A DNA stretch of 64,000 nucleotides, from positions 2,410,670 through 2,474,669 of the forward strand of contig NZ_KV917376.1 in assembly GCF_002019695.1 (NCBI RefSeq), in the 5' to 3' direction. Below are positions 26,540 through 35,495 of the stretch, piece after piece. How positions within the stretch are numbered: position 1 is the stretch's first letter; each line of letters begins with the position of its first letter. Both the position numbers and the translations under genes were made by a program. Below the pieces are notes generated by a model. It was not told where the DNA came from and did not search any database. It saw nothing but the letters and a program-made list of their open reading frames with translations. The stretch is from Evansella clarkii (GTDB lineage: Bacteria > Bacillota > Bacilli > Bacillales > Salisediminibacteriaceae).

Positions 26540-26631
26540 GCAGTTGCTGCAATGTGTTTCATTCCTTTTCCTCCTCTGCTTTATAACTCCCATCATTGCA
26601 AAACGTAATTTTGGGATTATCAGGGAGGAGA

Positions 26632-26762
26632 GTTGCGTTAACCCAACTGTCACTATGACATGTGTCATAGTGACATCAGGTGAATTTATAAAAAATAAAA
26701 GACGGAAGTGTTGGCCCGAAAGGCTTTATGGAGTGTTGCCCTAACGCAACTGTCACTATGAC
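26632..26762 (+). repeat. Direct repeat pair of 28 bp, 103 bp apart, with a palindrome
   Basis: Positions 26632-26659 and 26735-26762 share AACTGTCACTATGAC preceded by a GTTGC...AAC segment (25 of 28 similar). Right after the first, TGTCATAGTGACA forms a palindrome with TGTCACTATGACA (26649-26675). No gene covers them. Confidence 0.65.
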
Positions 26763-26823
26763 GCAACAACAAGAAAAGCTCCGGAAAGAAAATTCTTTTC
26801 GAAGCTTTCGGGGGTGAGAATCG

Positions 26824-26981
26824 TTTATCCCGATGTAACCGTCCGTAATACTCCCACCTCAAAACATGAGTTGAACCGGTGATGTTTAGGCGGGAGATAA
26901 CGGACGCTAACATCCCGATTGGTTCAACTAACCATCAGTGGGGGATGAACAAAACCCCCACTGATTGAAGGTTCACTTTAT
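26824..26981 (-). repeat. Dispersed element A, copy 2
   Basis: Full-length copy on the minus strand. Its first bases, TAAAGTGAACCTTCAATCAG, begin with the TAA that ends sspI. The outer arms CGTCCGT...CTCCC and GGGAG...ACGGACG and the left hairpin ATCAGTGGGGG...CCCCCACTGAT are intact. Confidence 0.9.
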
Positions 26982-27184
26982 TGCAGGCCCTGGGAAATTT
27001 GATTAATCATTTCCTTTTTGTCCTGTTCGCTTGCATTTTGCCAGTAGACTTCAAATAAAACTCCTAATCCAGGCAGCATTTTTTCCTCGCCGCTCTGCAT
27101 AGCATCTGTAATAGTTGCTTCCACATCTTCAGCACTGCTGCCGGAGATATTGTCCATAATAGCTCCACGAAGATTAAAACTCAT
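26978..27184 (-). CDS. sspI: Small acid-soluble spore protein SspI
   Basis: Minor spore-core protein SspI, made in the forespore. The 68-residue protein ([17 protein letters not shown]... [20 protein letters not shown]) contains the highly conserved [15 protein letters not shown] block. The ATG at 27184 is preferred to upstream in-frame codons because it gives the family length and has AAGGGATGG upstream. The stop codon TAA is also the first trinucleotide of element A copy 2. Located between ysdC and ysgA as in B. subtilis. Confidence 0.95.
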   Translation of the reverse strand: MSFNLRGAIMDNISGSSAEDVEATITDAMQSGEEKMLPGLGVLFEVYWQNASEQDKKEMINQISQGLQ

Positions 27185-27318
27185 GCTGATCCATCCCTTC
27201 TTCACATTGTTTTTATTAAGAAAGAGCCAGTCTCCAGGTTTGTCTGGCAATTGATTCTGTTATAGTATGAGTGAGACAGGGTATGAATATGTGAAAAGGA
27301 CAAAAAAACTTACAATAA

Positions 27319-27473
27319 TATTAAGTGAAACTTCAATCAATGGATTCATCCCCCATTGATTGTTAGTTGAACTAATCGTGATGTTAGCGTCCGTTATCTC
27401 CCACCTAAACATCATCTTAGCCTCTCCACATGTTCTGAGGCGGGAGTTATACGGACGGTTGTATCGGGATAAA
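27319..27473 (+). repeat. Dispersed element A, copy 3
   Basis: Plus-strand copy running from TTAAGTGAAACTTCAATCAA to TTGTATCGGGATAAA, just upstream of ysgA. With copy 2 it flanks sspI in inverted orientation (outward from sspI on both sides). Confidence 0.9.
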
Positions 27474-27512
27474 AAAGACAAGCAGATAAATATTCGGAAG
27501 AAGGGAAGACGT

Positions 27513-28265
27513 ATGGAAATAATTGAATCCGTTAATAATCCTAAAGTAAAGGCGTGGAAAAAACTTCATTCCAGAAAAGGCAGGGAAAAATCCGGCCTGT
27601 TTTTTATCGAGGGAATTCATTTAATCGAGGAAGCTCTTAAGGGCGAACTGATGATTAATGAAATTATTGCTCAGGAAGACAGAGAAATACCTGCAGAATG
27701 GAGAGTAACGGACGTATCAACCGTTCATGTAACAAGCAAAGTAATGAATGAAATTTGTGAAACTGAAACTCCCCAGGGATTTGCGGCGGTTTGCAAACTT
27801 CCTGATAATGAAAATCTCCCGCTTGAGGAAGGAAAATTTTTATTTATAGATGAAGTTCAGGATCCTGGAAACCTGGGTGCTATGATCCGGACAGCGGATG
27901 CAGCGGGTATGACGGGGGTGATTATTGGAGAAGGTACAGTGGATCCTTATAATGGTAAGGTAATCCGTTCAGCGCAGGGATCATTATTCCATATACCTGT
28001 CCAGAAAATGGATCTCGAGGAAGCGCTGGAAATCTGCCAGGAAAACGGTGTTCCAGTATTTGGAACTTCATTAAAAGGTAGCACATATACAGCTATTGAG
28101 CCGCAGGAAAACTTTGCCTTGATAGCCGGAAATGAAGGGAATGGGGTAAAAGAATTTCTTTTGAACAAATGTGACCAGAATCTGTACATTCCCATATATG
28201 GAAAAGCAGAGTCGCTGAACGTAAGTATTGCATCGGGCATTTTGATGTATCACTTGCGAGGGTAG
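27513..28265 (+). CDS. ysgA: SpoU-family RNA 2'-O-methyltransferase YsgA
   Basis: SPOUT-fold rRNA/tRNA 2'-O-ribose methyltransferase of the TrmH group. The 250-residue protein has an N-terminal substrate-binding part (NPKVKAWKKLHSRKGREKSGLFFIEG, L30e-like) and the knotted methyltransferase domain with motif 1 QDPGNLGAMIRTADAAG, motif 2 LIAGNEGNGV and motif 3 LNVSIASGILMY. ATG at 27513 follows GAAGGGAAG; the frame is open further upstream through element A copy 3, but that is not coding. Target nucleotide unknown. Confidence 0.92.
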   Translation: MEIIESVNNPKVKAWKKLHSRKGREKSGLFFIEGIHLIEEALKGELMINEIIAQEDREIPAEWRVTDVSTVHVTSKVMNEICETETPQGFAAVCKLPDNENLPLEEGKFLFIDEVQDPGNLGAMIRTADAAGMTGVIIGEGTVDPYNGKVIRSAQGSLFHIPVQKMDLEEALEICQENGVPVFGTSLKGSTYTAIEPQENFALIAGNEGNGVKEFLLNKCDQNLYIPIYGKAESLNVSIASGILMYHLRG

Positions 28266-28339
28266 CATGTGCGGATTGGAAGTTGTCATGATTTCTTTAA
28301 TAAACAAAGAATGCATTTGCGAAAAAAATCAATTGCTTA

Positions 28340-28641
28340 TATAATGATGTAGATAATAACAAGCAATGAAATAATTTAAAGACTGTGAAGGAGAGTAGTA
28401 CGCTGGGAAGTTCTCATGCAGGGAGGAAATGCCGCAGACTGAAAGCATTTCTATGCAGAACGCAGCCGAATTCACTCCGGAGTCGACACCGGACCACAAG
28501 TATACATATCTAAACCAGCTTGTGAAGGTGCTCCGGCGAAAAGGCCGTTACCTTTTTATGAGTGAATGCCTGTATTTTTTCGGGCATTAACAAGGGTGGT
28601 ACCGCGAGCTTTCGTCCCTTACCGGGAAGAAGGCTTTTTTT
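28340..28641 (+). promoter_or_regulatory. T-box leader of pheST
   Basis: The T-box AGGGTGGTACCGCG lies at 28593-28606, followed by a terminator hairpin (AGCTTTCGTCCC...GGGAAGAAGGCT) and T7. Upstream, AAGGAGAGTAG and GGGAGGAAATGCCGCAGACTG match stem I features. A TTC at 28471-28473 (GAATTCACT) is a plausible phenylalanine specifier codon. Confidence 0.92.
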
Positions 28642-28787
28642 GTTTGTCCCGTTTCTTTCGGACCGATACGTTTTTAGTTCACGGTTTAAACAATGTCCGT
28701 CCAGCTTATTAAATGGTTATCAGACTCCTGAGCAGAAGCAAGTATGGAGGTCAGGAAACGAATAGAATTTAAAGGAGGAAAATATTT

Positions 28788-29822
28788 ATGTTAGATCGCC
28801 TGCAGGAATTGAAAGAAGAAGCACTGAAAAAAGCAGAGGAAGCATCTTCTCTGAAAGAATTGAGAGAACTGAAGGTGGCTTACTTAGGTAAAAAAGGGCC
28901 AATAACAGAAGTACTAAAGGGGATGGGGAAACTCTCCAAGGAAGAGCGGCCTAAGGTAGGCCAGATGGCAAACGAAGTTCGTGAGGCTGTAAGCACGAGA
29001 ATTGAGGAAAAAGAGGGCAGGCTTGAAGCAGAGGCTATGGAGGCCAAGCTTAAAGAAGAGAGCATTGATGTTACGCTCCCAGGAAGAGGGATTAATAAAG
29101 GGAGCCGCCATCCGCTGACTTCAGTAATAGAAACTATCGAAGATGTATTTATCGGCATGGGCTTCTCAGTTGCCGAGGGTCCTGAAGTAGAAACGGATTA
29201 TTATAACTTTGAGTCCCTGAACCTTCCGAAGCATCATCCGGCCCGGGATATGCAGGATACATTCTTTGTCACACAGGACTTGCTCCTTCGTACGCAAACA
29301 TCTCCTGTTCAGACACGGACTATGGAAAAGCATAAAGGAAAAGGCCCGGTAAAAATAATCGTTCCCGGGAAAGTATACAGACGGGATGAAGATGACGCTA
29401 CTCACTCGCACCAATTCATGCAAATTGAAGGGCTAATGGTAGACGAAGGAATCCGAATGAGTGATTTGAAAGGTATTTTTGAAGTATTTGTAAAACAGTA
29501 TTTTGGCGAAGACAGAGAAATACGACTACGTCCAAGCTTTTTCCCGTTTACGGAACCTTCTGCAGAGCTGGACATTTCCTGTGCGTTATGTGAAGGAAAA
29601 GGCTGCCGCACATGTAAGCATACAGGCTGGATAGAGGTGCTGGGTTCCGGGATGGTTCACCCGAATGTTCTCCGTATGGGAGGATTCGACCCGGAGAAAT
29701 ATTCCGGATTTGCGTTTGGTATGGGAGTGGAGCGCTTTGCCATGCTGAAATACGGTGTTGATGACATCCGCCATTTCTATGCTAACGACGTTCGTTTTCT
29801 GTCCCAGTTCAATCGCGTATAA
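28788..29822 (+). CDS. pheS: Phenylalanyl-tRNA synthetase alpha subunit
   Basis: Catalytic alpha subunit of the alpha2-beta2 class II enzyme. The 344-residue protein has an N-terminal coiled coil (about 1-90) for tRNA contact, then the catalytic core with motif 2 [11 protein letters not shown] and motif 3 [14 protein letters not shown]; an [18 protein letters not shown] segment shapes the Phe pocket. AAAGGAGG precedes the ATG. Followed 36 bases later by pheT; the operon is controlled by the T-box. Confidence 0.97.
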   Translation: MLDRLQELKEEALKKAEEASSLKELRELKVAYLGKKGPITEVLKGMGKLSKEERPKVGQMANEVREAVSTRIEEKEGRLEAEAMEAKLKEESIDVTLPGRGINKGSRHPLTSVIETIEDVFIGMGFSVAEGPEVETDYYNFESLNLPKHHPARDMQDTFFVTQDLLLRTQTSPVQTRTMEKHKGKGPVKIIVPGKVYRRDEDDATHSHQFMQIEGLMVDEGIRMSDLKGIFEVFVKQYFGEDREIRLRPSFFPFTEPSAELDISCALCEGKGCRTCKHTGWIEVLGSGMVHPNVLRMGGFDPEKYSGFAFGMGVERFAMLKYGVDDIRHFYANDVRFLSQFNRV

Positions 29823-29858
29823 CTGAAAGCTACTGTTAAATATAAAGGAGGAATCACT

Positions 29859-32279
29859 GTGCTTGTATCATATCAATGGTTAAAACAATATATAGACATA
29901 GATGATCTTACACCGCAGGAAATAGCGGAAAAGCTTACACGAAGCGGTGTGGAGGTGGATATTGTCCACTCTATGAATAAAGGTGTTAAAAACCTTGTAA
30001 CAGGAAAGGTTCTGGCGTGTGAGAAACACCCTGAAGCGGATAAACTTAATTTGTGCCAGGTTGATATAGGGGAAGAGGAACCAGTGCAAATTGTCTGTGG
30101 AGCCGCAAACGTAGGAAAAGGCCAATATGTAGCTGTTGCGAAGGTAGGCGCAAGACTGCCGGGAGGAATGAAAATAAAACGGGCGAAACTGAGAGGACAG
30201 GTATCTGAGGGAATGATTTGCTCATTGCAGGAACTGGGGTTTGAAGGAAAGATCGTTTCCAAAGAGTACGCTGAAGGGATCTATAACTTCCCTGTTGAAG
30301 TGCCTCCAGGGAATGATGCTGCAGAGCAATTAGGTTTAAATGATGAAGTGCTCGAGCTTGATTTAACACCAAACCGTGCCGACTGCCTCAGCATGCTTGG
30401 AGTTGCCTATGAAGTTGGCGCTATCCTTGGAAGAGATGTAAAGCTACCGGATACAGAGATGGAAACAGACGCTGAAAATGCATCTGACTACATAACAGTA
30501 AATGTAGATGCAAAAGAAGATAACCCATATTACGGAGCGTTTATTATTAAAGACGTGAAAATCGGACCGTCGCCCCTCTGGCTGCAAAACACGTTAATGG
30601 CTTCTGGAATCCGTCCTGTCAATAACGTAGTTGACGTAACGAACTATGTTCTACTGGAGTATGGACAGCCGCTTCATGCCTTTGATTACGACCGGTTTGG
30701 CTCAAAAGAAGTGCTTGTAAGAAAAGCGCAGGAAGGGGAAAAAATAGTTACGCTGGATAACACAGAGCGCACACTAACAGCAGACCACCTTGTGATAACT
30801 AATGGATCTGAACCAGTAGCTCTTGCTGGTGTAATGGGAGGCGCCACTTCTGAAGTTGAAAACGACACGACAAATATTCTTCTTGAAGCTGCTTACTTTA
30901 CTCCTGGTACTGTGAGAAAAGCTTCCCGTGACCATGGTCTGAGAAGTGATGCAAGTACTCGTTACGAAAAAGGTGTGGATCCAAATCGCGTAAGGGAAGC
31001 AGGAGAGCGTGCTGCCAAACTTATTGCAGAACTTGCTGGGGGAACTATCCTGTCAGGTGTGCAGGAATTCGATCAGCTGGACAGAGAGCCTAAAAAAGTT
31101 ACTATAACATTGGAAAAAATAAATAACGTACTGGGGACTTCTATTGACACTGAAGAAGTTAACGGTATTTTTGACCGGCTGAAATTCCCTTCTGAAGAAG
31201 ACAGCGGTACATTTATTATCAGTGCTCCTACGAGAAGGCAGGATATCCAGATTGAAGCGGATATTGTAGAAGAAGTGGCGAGAATGTACGGGTATGATAA
31301 TATTCCAGTTACTCTTCCAAGCACTCCTGCAACACCAGGGGGGCTGACAGCAATACAGAAGAAAAAGCGGAAAGTCAGGAGATTCCTTGAGAATGCGGGT
31401 ATCAACGAGGCAATCAGCTATTCCTTAACGACTGCTCAGAAAGAATCGCATTTCACAGAAGAAGACCGTCTCCGAGTAAATGTTGCCCTGCCTATGAGTG
31501 AAGAAAGAAGTACTTTGCGTACTACCCTCCTTCCTCATCTCCTGGATGCGGTAAGCCATAATAAAAACAGAAGCAGCCTTAACGTGCAACTTTATGAAAT
31601 TGGCTCTGTTTTCCGTACAGAGGAAGAAAACGTAACAAAGCAGCCTGAGGAAACAACGTTCCTTGCAGCAGCATTTATGGGACTGTGGCATGAGCATCTC
31701 TGGCAGGGAGAAAAGAAGCCAGTGGACTTCTTTGTTGTAAAAGGCGTATTGGAAGGTATTCTTGAAGAATTAAATGTTACCGGTGAAATTGAATTTGTCC
31801 AGACTGAAAAACCAGGCTTCCACCCTGGCAGAACGGCAATACTGAAAGTAAATGGAGAAGAGGCTGCTGTTCTTGGACAGCTTCATCCAGCTACGGCGAA
31901 AGAATGGTCTCTCCCTGAAACATACTTGCTGGAGGCGGATCTGCAAAAGCTGATGGAGCTTGAGACAGAAGAGCTTCGATATACTCCGATTCCTCGTTAT
32001 CCAGCTGTCGACCGTGATATAGCCCTCGTTGTTGACGAGTCTGTACAGGCAGGAGAAGTGGAAAAGGCAATTAGAGAACTTGGCGGGGAACTTCTGAAGC
32101 ATACGGGTTTGTTTGATGTTTACCAGGGTGAACATCTGGAAGCAGGCAAGAAATCCCTCGCGTTTTCTATCCGTTACCAGGATCCTGAAAAGACATTAAC
32201 AGATGAAGAAGTTGCTAAGGTCCATGACAAAGTTGTCTCCGGGCTGGAAGAAAAGTTAGGCGCGTACCTTCGAGTGTAA
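29859..32279 (+). CDS. pheT: Phenylalanyl-tRNA synthetase beta subunit
   Basis: Beta subunit of 806 residues: an N-terminal tRNA-binding OB domain (about 40-150), the B3/B4 editing domain (around 200-400, with NRADCLSMLGVAYE preceding it), a B5 domain and a C-terminal anticodon-binding ferredoxin-like fold (YPAVDRDIALVVDE). The start is GTG at 29859, with AAAGGAGG upstream. Usual length. A terminator follows. Confidence 0.97.
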   Translation: MLVSYQWLKQYIDIDDLTPQEIAEKLTRSGVEVDIVHSMNKGVKNLVTGKVLACEKHPEADKLNLCQVDIGEEEPVQIVCGAANVGKGQYVAVAKVGARLPGGMKIKRAKLRGQVSEGMICSLQELGFEGKIVSKEYAEGIYNFPVEVPPGNDAAEQLGLNDEVLELDLTPNRADCLSMLGVAYEVGAILGRDVKLPDTEMETDAENASDYITVNVDAKEDNPYYGAFIIKDVKIGPSPLWLQNTLMASGIRPVNNVVDVTNYVLLEYGQPLHAFDYDRFGSKEVLVRKAQEGEKIVTLDNTERTLTADHLVITNGSEPVALAGVMGGATSEVENDTTNILLEAAYFTPGTVRKASRDHGLRSDASTRYEKGVDPNRVREAGERAAKLIAELAGGTILSGVQEFDQLDREPKKVTITLEKINNVLGTSIDTEEVNGIFDRLKFPSEEDSGTFIISAPTRRQDIQIEADIVEEVARMYGYDNIPVTLPSTPATPGGLTAIQKKKRKVRRFLENAGINEAISYSLTTAQKESHFTEEDRLRVNVALPMSEERSTLRTTLLPHLLDAVSHNKNRSSLNVQLYEIGSVFRTEEENVTKQPEETTFLAAAFMGLWHEHLWQGEKKPVDFFVVKGVLEGILEELNVTGEIEFVQTEKPGFHPGRTAILKVNGEEAAVLGQLHPATAKEWSLPETYLLEADLQKLMELETEELRYTPIPRYPAVDRDIALVVDESVQAGEVEKAIRELGGELLKHTGLFDVYQGEHLEAGKKSLAFSIRYQDPEKTLTDEEVAKVHDKVVSGLEEKLGAYLRV

Positions 32280-32323
32280 CTGCAGGTATGAAATAGCCGC
32301 AGGTATGTAAAGTTAAATGAACG

Positions 32324-32351
32324 AAAACCGGTCATATTGGCCGGTTTTTTT
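32324..32351 (+). terminator. Terminator after pheT
   Basis: AAAACCGG...CCGGTTTT stem with loop around TCATATTGG followed by a T run. Confidence 0.85.
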
Positions 32352-32529
32352 AAATACTCAAAAAAAATAAGACTAATCGTGTTAGCGATTGTTTTTGGCA
32401 CTCGTTAAATTTCCTGTTGTCACAAGAAGTGACATAGTGCAAGAGGCCCTGAAAAAAAGGCGTCTGCGAAATAATATAGGGCTAATAAACCAAAGTTTTA
32501 TAAATATTCCTAATTTTTTAAAAACTATA

Positions 32530-32559
32530 TTGACACCTTTTATTGGAAGCGGTTACAAT
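32530..32559 (+). promoter_or_regulatory. Promoter with overlapping cre site
   Basis: TTGACA (32530-32535), 18-base spacer, TACAAT (32554-32559). TTGGAAGCGGTTACA at 32543-32557 fits the catabolite-responsive consensus WTGNAANCGNWNNCW at every position and overlaps the -10, so CcpA repression of the symporter operon is inferred. Confidence 0.75.
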
Positions 32560-32697
32560 CTTGAAATATCAGAGATTCTTTCAGGTGAAAAAACGGGAGA
32601 TAAAGGCCCTCTATTTCAAAAAATATGGTGACTTCTCTGAAAGGATTACCGACTGAGCAATCAGTCAGAAAAATCTTAAACAAAGAGGAGAGAGATT

Positions 32698-32979
32698 ATG
32701 AAAGCTTACAAATTTGAAGTGCGGATCACTATTTTATTAACAGTTTTATTTTTGCTTGCCGGAAATGTCGCATTAATATTTTCTATTTTTCCTGTAGAAG
32801 GATATCTGTTTGGTTTCCCGATTATGTACATCGTTCCTATTCTTTCCGGCTGGTTCGGGATATTTATTCTGACCATTGTAGCAAGCAGGCTCGGTAACAG
32901 AATCGACGAGGAAATTGAGAAAGAAAACAAACACCAGAAAACTCTCGGAAAAGAGAAAAACAGCGAGGAAGGGGCGTAA
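32698..32979 (+). CDS. Small two-TM accessory protein of a sodium/solute symporter
   Basis: A 93-residue protein with two hydrophobic segments (about 9-32 and 42-66) and a charged, Lys/Glu-rich C-terminal tail. It is like the short membrane proteins (DUF485/DUF4212 kind) encoded directly before sodium:solute symporters of the acetate type, which are thought to be small subunits. It overlaps in operon with the next gene (five bases between). AAGAGGAGAGAG precedes the ATG. Exact family not determined. Confidence 0.75.
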   Translation: MKAYKFEVRITILLTVLFLLAGNVALIFSIFPVEGYLFGFPIMYIVPILSGWFGIFILTIVASRLGNRIDEEIEKENKHQKTLGKEKNSEEGA

Positions 32980-32984
32980 GGAAA

Positions 32985-34631
32985 ATGGGAGAAGAAGCAT
33001 GGCAGTTATCGAATCCTCTGTTAGGAATCGCGGCAATAGTAGTTACCTTTCTTTTATTTTACGTAGTAGGATACATATCCAACCGGAAAAGCACCTCTGT
33101 AACTGATCTGTATGTAGCAGGGGCAAGTATCGGCCCATTGACAAATGGTCTGGCTATGGCGGCGACTTATATGAGTCTTGCAACGTTTCTTGGTATTACG
33201 GCATTGATTTTACAGCTTCAAGTTCCGTTTATTATGCTCTGGATACAGCTTATCTTATCTATTCCTCTCATCACAATTATTTACGGGACAAGCTTAAGGC
33301 GTATGGGAGCATTCTCTCCGACTCATTTTATAAGGGAAAGATACGGATTAAGTGCTTCAATTATTGCTGCGCTGTTTATGATTCTCGTTTCTATCATGTA
33401 TTCCCTTGGCCAGATGATCGGGATTGCTCTTGCTTTTGAAACTGTTCTGGGAATTCCTTACCTGACCGGCCTTATAGCGGGAGGGTTAATAATAGTAGGT
33501 TATATTACTATCGGGGGAATGGCTGGTGCATCAAATAACGCAGCTATTCAGATGGTTATTATAGCTTTAATGTTTATCGTGCCTTTAGGCGCTATTATGA
33601 AAGCCGTAGGCGGCAGTGGATGGTTTTTTCCTCCTCTGCTGTATGCCGATATGGTCCCGGCTATGCTTGAGGCTATGCCTAATTTCTTTGATTATCAGTT
33701 CTCGCCGAAATGGTATGTGTCGCTTATTGGATTAACTATCGGGTCACTCGGGCTGCCCCATCTTGCCATGCGGATATATACAGCATCCAGCTTAAAGAGT
33801 GCCCGTTCGGCAATGGTCTGGTTTGCTTTTATTATCGGTCTTGTATTTTCTGCAACGTATGCAATGGGTTTCGTTGGTGTTTATGCTACAGAAACACAAG
33901 GTGTGGCGATCTCACCGGGAGATGCTGATAAGCTCACTTTAATACTGAACCTTGTTTATAACCCTGAATGGGTAACCGCTCTTGTAATTGCAGGGGCTAT
34001 CTCGGCAGGTCTTTCTACATTAAGTGGAAATCTGCTAGCTATCGGCGCTCTCCTGTCCCAGGATATTGTTACTACATTAAAGCCGGGGCTTAAGCAGAAA
34101 ACCAAAATGAAGCTTGGATATGCTGCTATCTTTGCAGGAGGTATTATTAGTATCCTGCTTGCCATTAATCCTCCAGCCTTCCTGGTTGTTAGTATACTAT
34201 GGGCATTCGGCCTTGCAGGGGTAACAAATGCTCCTTTGATTATCGTAGGGGTATGGTGGAAAGAAGCCAACAAATTTGGCGCAATTGCAGCTTCTGTTAT
34301 TGGCGGAGCAGTATATATTATTGTATCGCCGTTTGTGTTCCCGAATATAGTACTTACAGGCCACAGTGTGACGGATGGAATGGGCCTCTCCGGTGCAATG
34401 CTTGCCATTCCGCTGAGCTTCATATTGCTAATTATAGTTTCGTATATAACGAACAGAATACCGCAGCTTTCTGCGAAGCTGACAACCAAAGAAGACCATG
34501 CCCTTATTGAAAGGATTCATGGATGGAAAGATATTCATCCTAAACGGTACAACAGTACGGCGGGCGCAGCAATCACAGTGATCTTCTTTGCTGTCATTGC
34601 AATATGGGCGATTATGCCCTGGAATATGTAG
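32985..34631 (+). CDS. Sodium:solute symporter (SSS family, acetate permease-like)
   Basis: Secondary transporter with about 13 membrane segments over 548 residues. SSS-family features: a YxxxGR-like YVAGASIGPLTNGLAMAATYMSLATFLG segment in the first repeat, the sodium-binding region with LIAGGLIIVGYITIGGMAGASNNAAIQ, and TALVIAGAISAGLSTLSGNLLAIGALLSQDI, which matches the conserved SSS signature. It is most like cation/acetate symporters (ActP/YwcA). The cre site upstream is consistent with an acetate or other secondary-carbon uptake role. Substrate is inferred, not shown. Confidence 0.85.
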   Translation: MGEEAWQLSNPLLGIAAIVVTFLLFYVVGYISNRKSTSVTDLYVAGASIGPLTNGLAMAATYMSLATFLGITALILQLQVPFIMLWIQLILSIPLITIIYGTSLRRMGAFSPTHFIRERYGLSASIIAALFMILVSIMYSLGQMIGIALAFETVLGIPYLTGLIAGGLIIVGYITIGGMAGASNNAAIQMVIIALMFIVPLGAIMKAVGGSGWFFPPLLYADMVPAMLEAMPNFFDYQFSPKWYVSLIGLTIGSLGLPHLAMRIYTASSLKSARSAMVWFAFIIGLVFSATYAMGFVGVYATETQGVAISPGDADKLTLILNLVYNPEWVTALVIAGAISAGLSTLSGNLLAIGALLSQDIVTTLKPGLKQKTKMKLGYAAIFAGGIISILLAINPPAFLVVSILWAFGLAGVTNAPLIIVGVWWKEANKFGAIAASVIGGAVYIIVSPFVFPNIVLTGHSVTDGMGLSGAMLAIPLSFILLIIVSYITNRIPQLSAKLTTKEDHALIERIHGWKDIHPKRYNSTAGAAITVIFFAVIAIWAIMPWNM

Positions 34632-34651
34632 GCATGAAGGAGGTCTTCCTG

Positions 34652-35197
34652 GTGATTGGAAAAATGATTTGTCTTCGATCTTCCTCCTACACGGAGTTTC
34701 TGGCTGAAAAAAAGGCGCCGCTTTACAGCAGAATGATTGTAATTATGGCGGGAGTAATATATGGAATAATGGGGATTTATGCAAATGCAGGTTTTATTGC
34801 AAGCTTTGAATCGGAGTTACTGCGCAATGTTGCTGTACCATTTATATTTATCTTATTTGGTTTATTTTCAGTCTGGCTGACAAGGCTGGGTCTGACAATA
34901 CTGCTCTGGGCGGGAGCAAGAGGGTTTGGGGGGCCGGGGAATATCGGTGACCTTAACCGGGGGGCTGCTGTAGCGCTGATTCCAGGACTGCTGGCTATAC
35001 CTGGGCTAACAGGTGCCGGTGGCGGGCTGCTCACGTGGGCCGGTATAATAGCGGCGTTAATCTGGATGTATTTTATCTGTGTAAAAATACATGAGACCAC
35101 TCAAGGCTTTCGAGGATGGAAAGCATACACCTCAGTATTTGCTGTGTTTGTCTTTTTTGCCAGCATCTATTATATCCTCGCCCCCCCTGGACTATAA
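34652..35197 (+). CDS. Yip1-like polytopic membrane protein of unknown function
   Basis: A 181-residue membrane protein with about five hydrophobic segments and no recognised catalytic motif; overall layout is Yip1-like. The GTG start at 34652 follows AAGGAGG; longer readings start inside the previous gene. It is the third gene of the symporter operon, 20 bases after it. Its stop codon TAA forms the first bases of element A copy 4, so the C-terminus may have been set by that element. No function is proposed. Confidence 0.65.
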   Translation: MIGKMICLRSSSYTEFLAEKKAPLYSRMIVIMAGVIYGIMGIYANAGFIASFESELLRNVAVPFIFILFGLFSVWLTRLGLTILLWAGARGFGGPGNIGDLNRGAAVALIPGLLAIPGLTGAGGGLLTWAGIIAALIWMYFICVKIHETTQGFRGWKAYTSVFAVFVFFASIYYILAPPGL

Positions 35198-35297
35198 AGT
35201 GAACCTTCAATCAGTGGTCAGTTATCTCCCACCTAAACATCACCGGTTCAACTCATGTTTTGAGGTGGGAGTTTTACGGACGATTTCATCTGATAAA
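35195..35297 (+). repeat. Dispersed element A, copy 4 (internally deleted)
   Basis: Starts TAAAGTGAACCTTCAATCAG and ends in the ACGGACGATTTCATC arm, but lacks the ~50 bases between the left hairpin and the CTCCC arm. The TTATCTCCCACC arm and its partner GGTGGGAG remain paired. The loop is nearly identical to copy 2, so these two are close relatives. Confidence 0.88.
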
Positions 35298-35317
35298 AAT
35301 AAATAACCAAGAAGAGA

Positions 35318-35347
35318 ACCTGTCGGAAATATCCGGCAGGTTTTTTC
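35318..35347 (+). terminator. Terminator before proB
   Basis: AACCTGTCGGA and TCCGGCAGGTT stem followed by TTTTT; ends the symporter operon beyond element A. Confidence 0.8.
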
Positions 35348-35380
35348 TATCAGTTTGAAAATAAAAGGTAAGAAATACTG

Positions 35381-35409
35381 TTGACAGAATATTTATTCAT
35401 GTATAATAA
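35381..35409 (+). promoter_or_regulatory. Promoter of proBA
   Basis: TTGACA at 35381-35386 and TAATAA at 35404-35409 (17-base spacing), with TATAAT overlapping two bases earlier. Confidence 0.65.
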
Positions 35410-35495
35410 TAAATATACGGTAATGATGATACAATCAATCGGAATAATTCAGTCCGGATATTTTTCCTGCATTACAAGAGAAGGAGGCTGTACGT

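Noticed and set aside
26538-26913. Short frames on both strands downstream of ysdC
   Set aside because: They cover the duplicated motif and element A copy 2 and lack start signals.
32389-32631. 80-residue frame before the symporter operon
   Set aside because: Covers the promoter and cre site, no ribosome site, composition like intergenic DNA.
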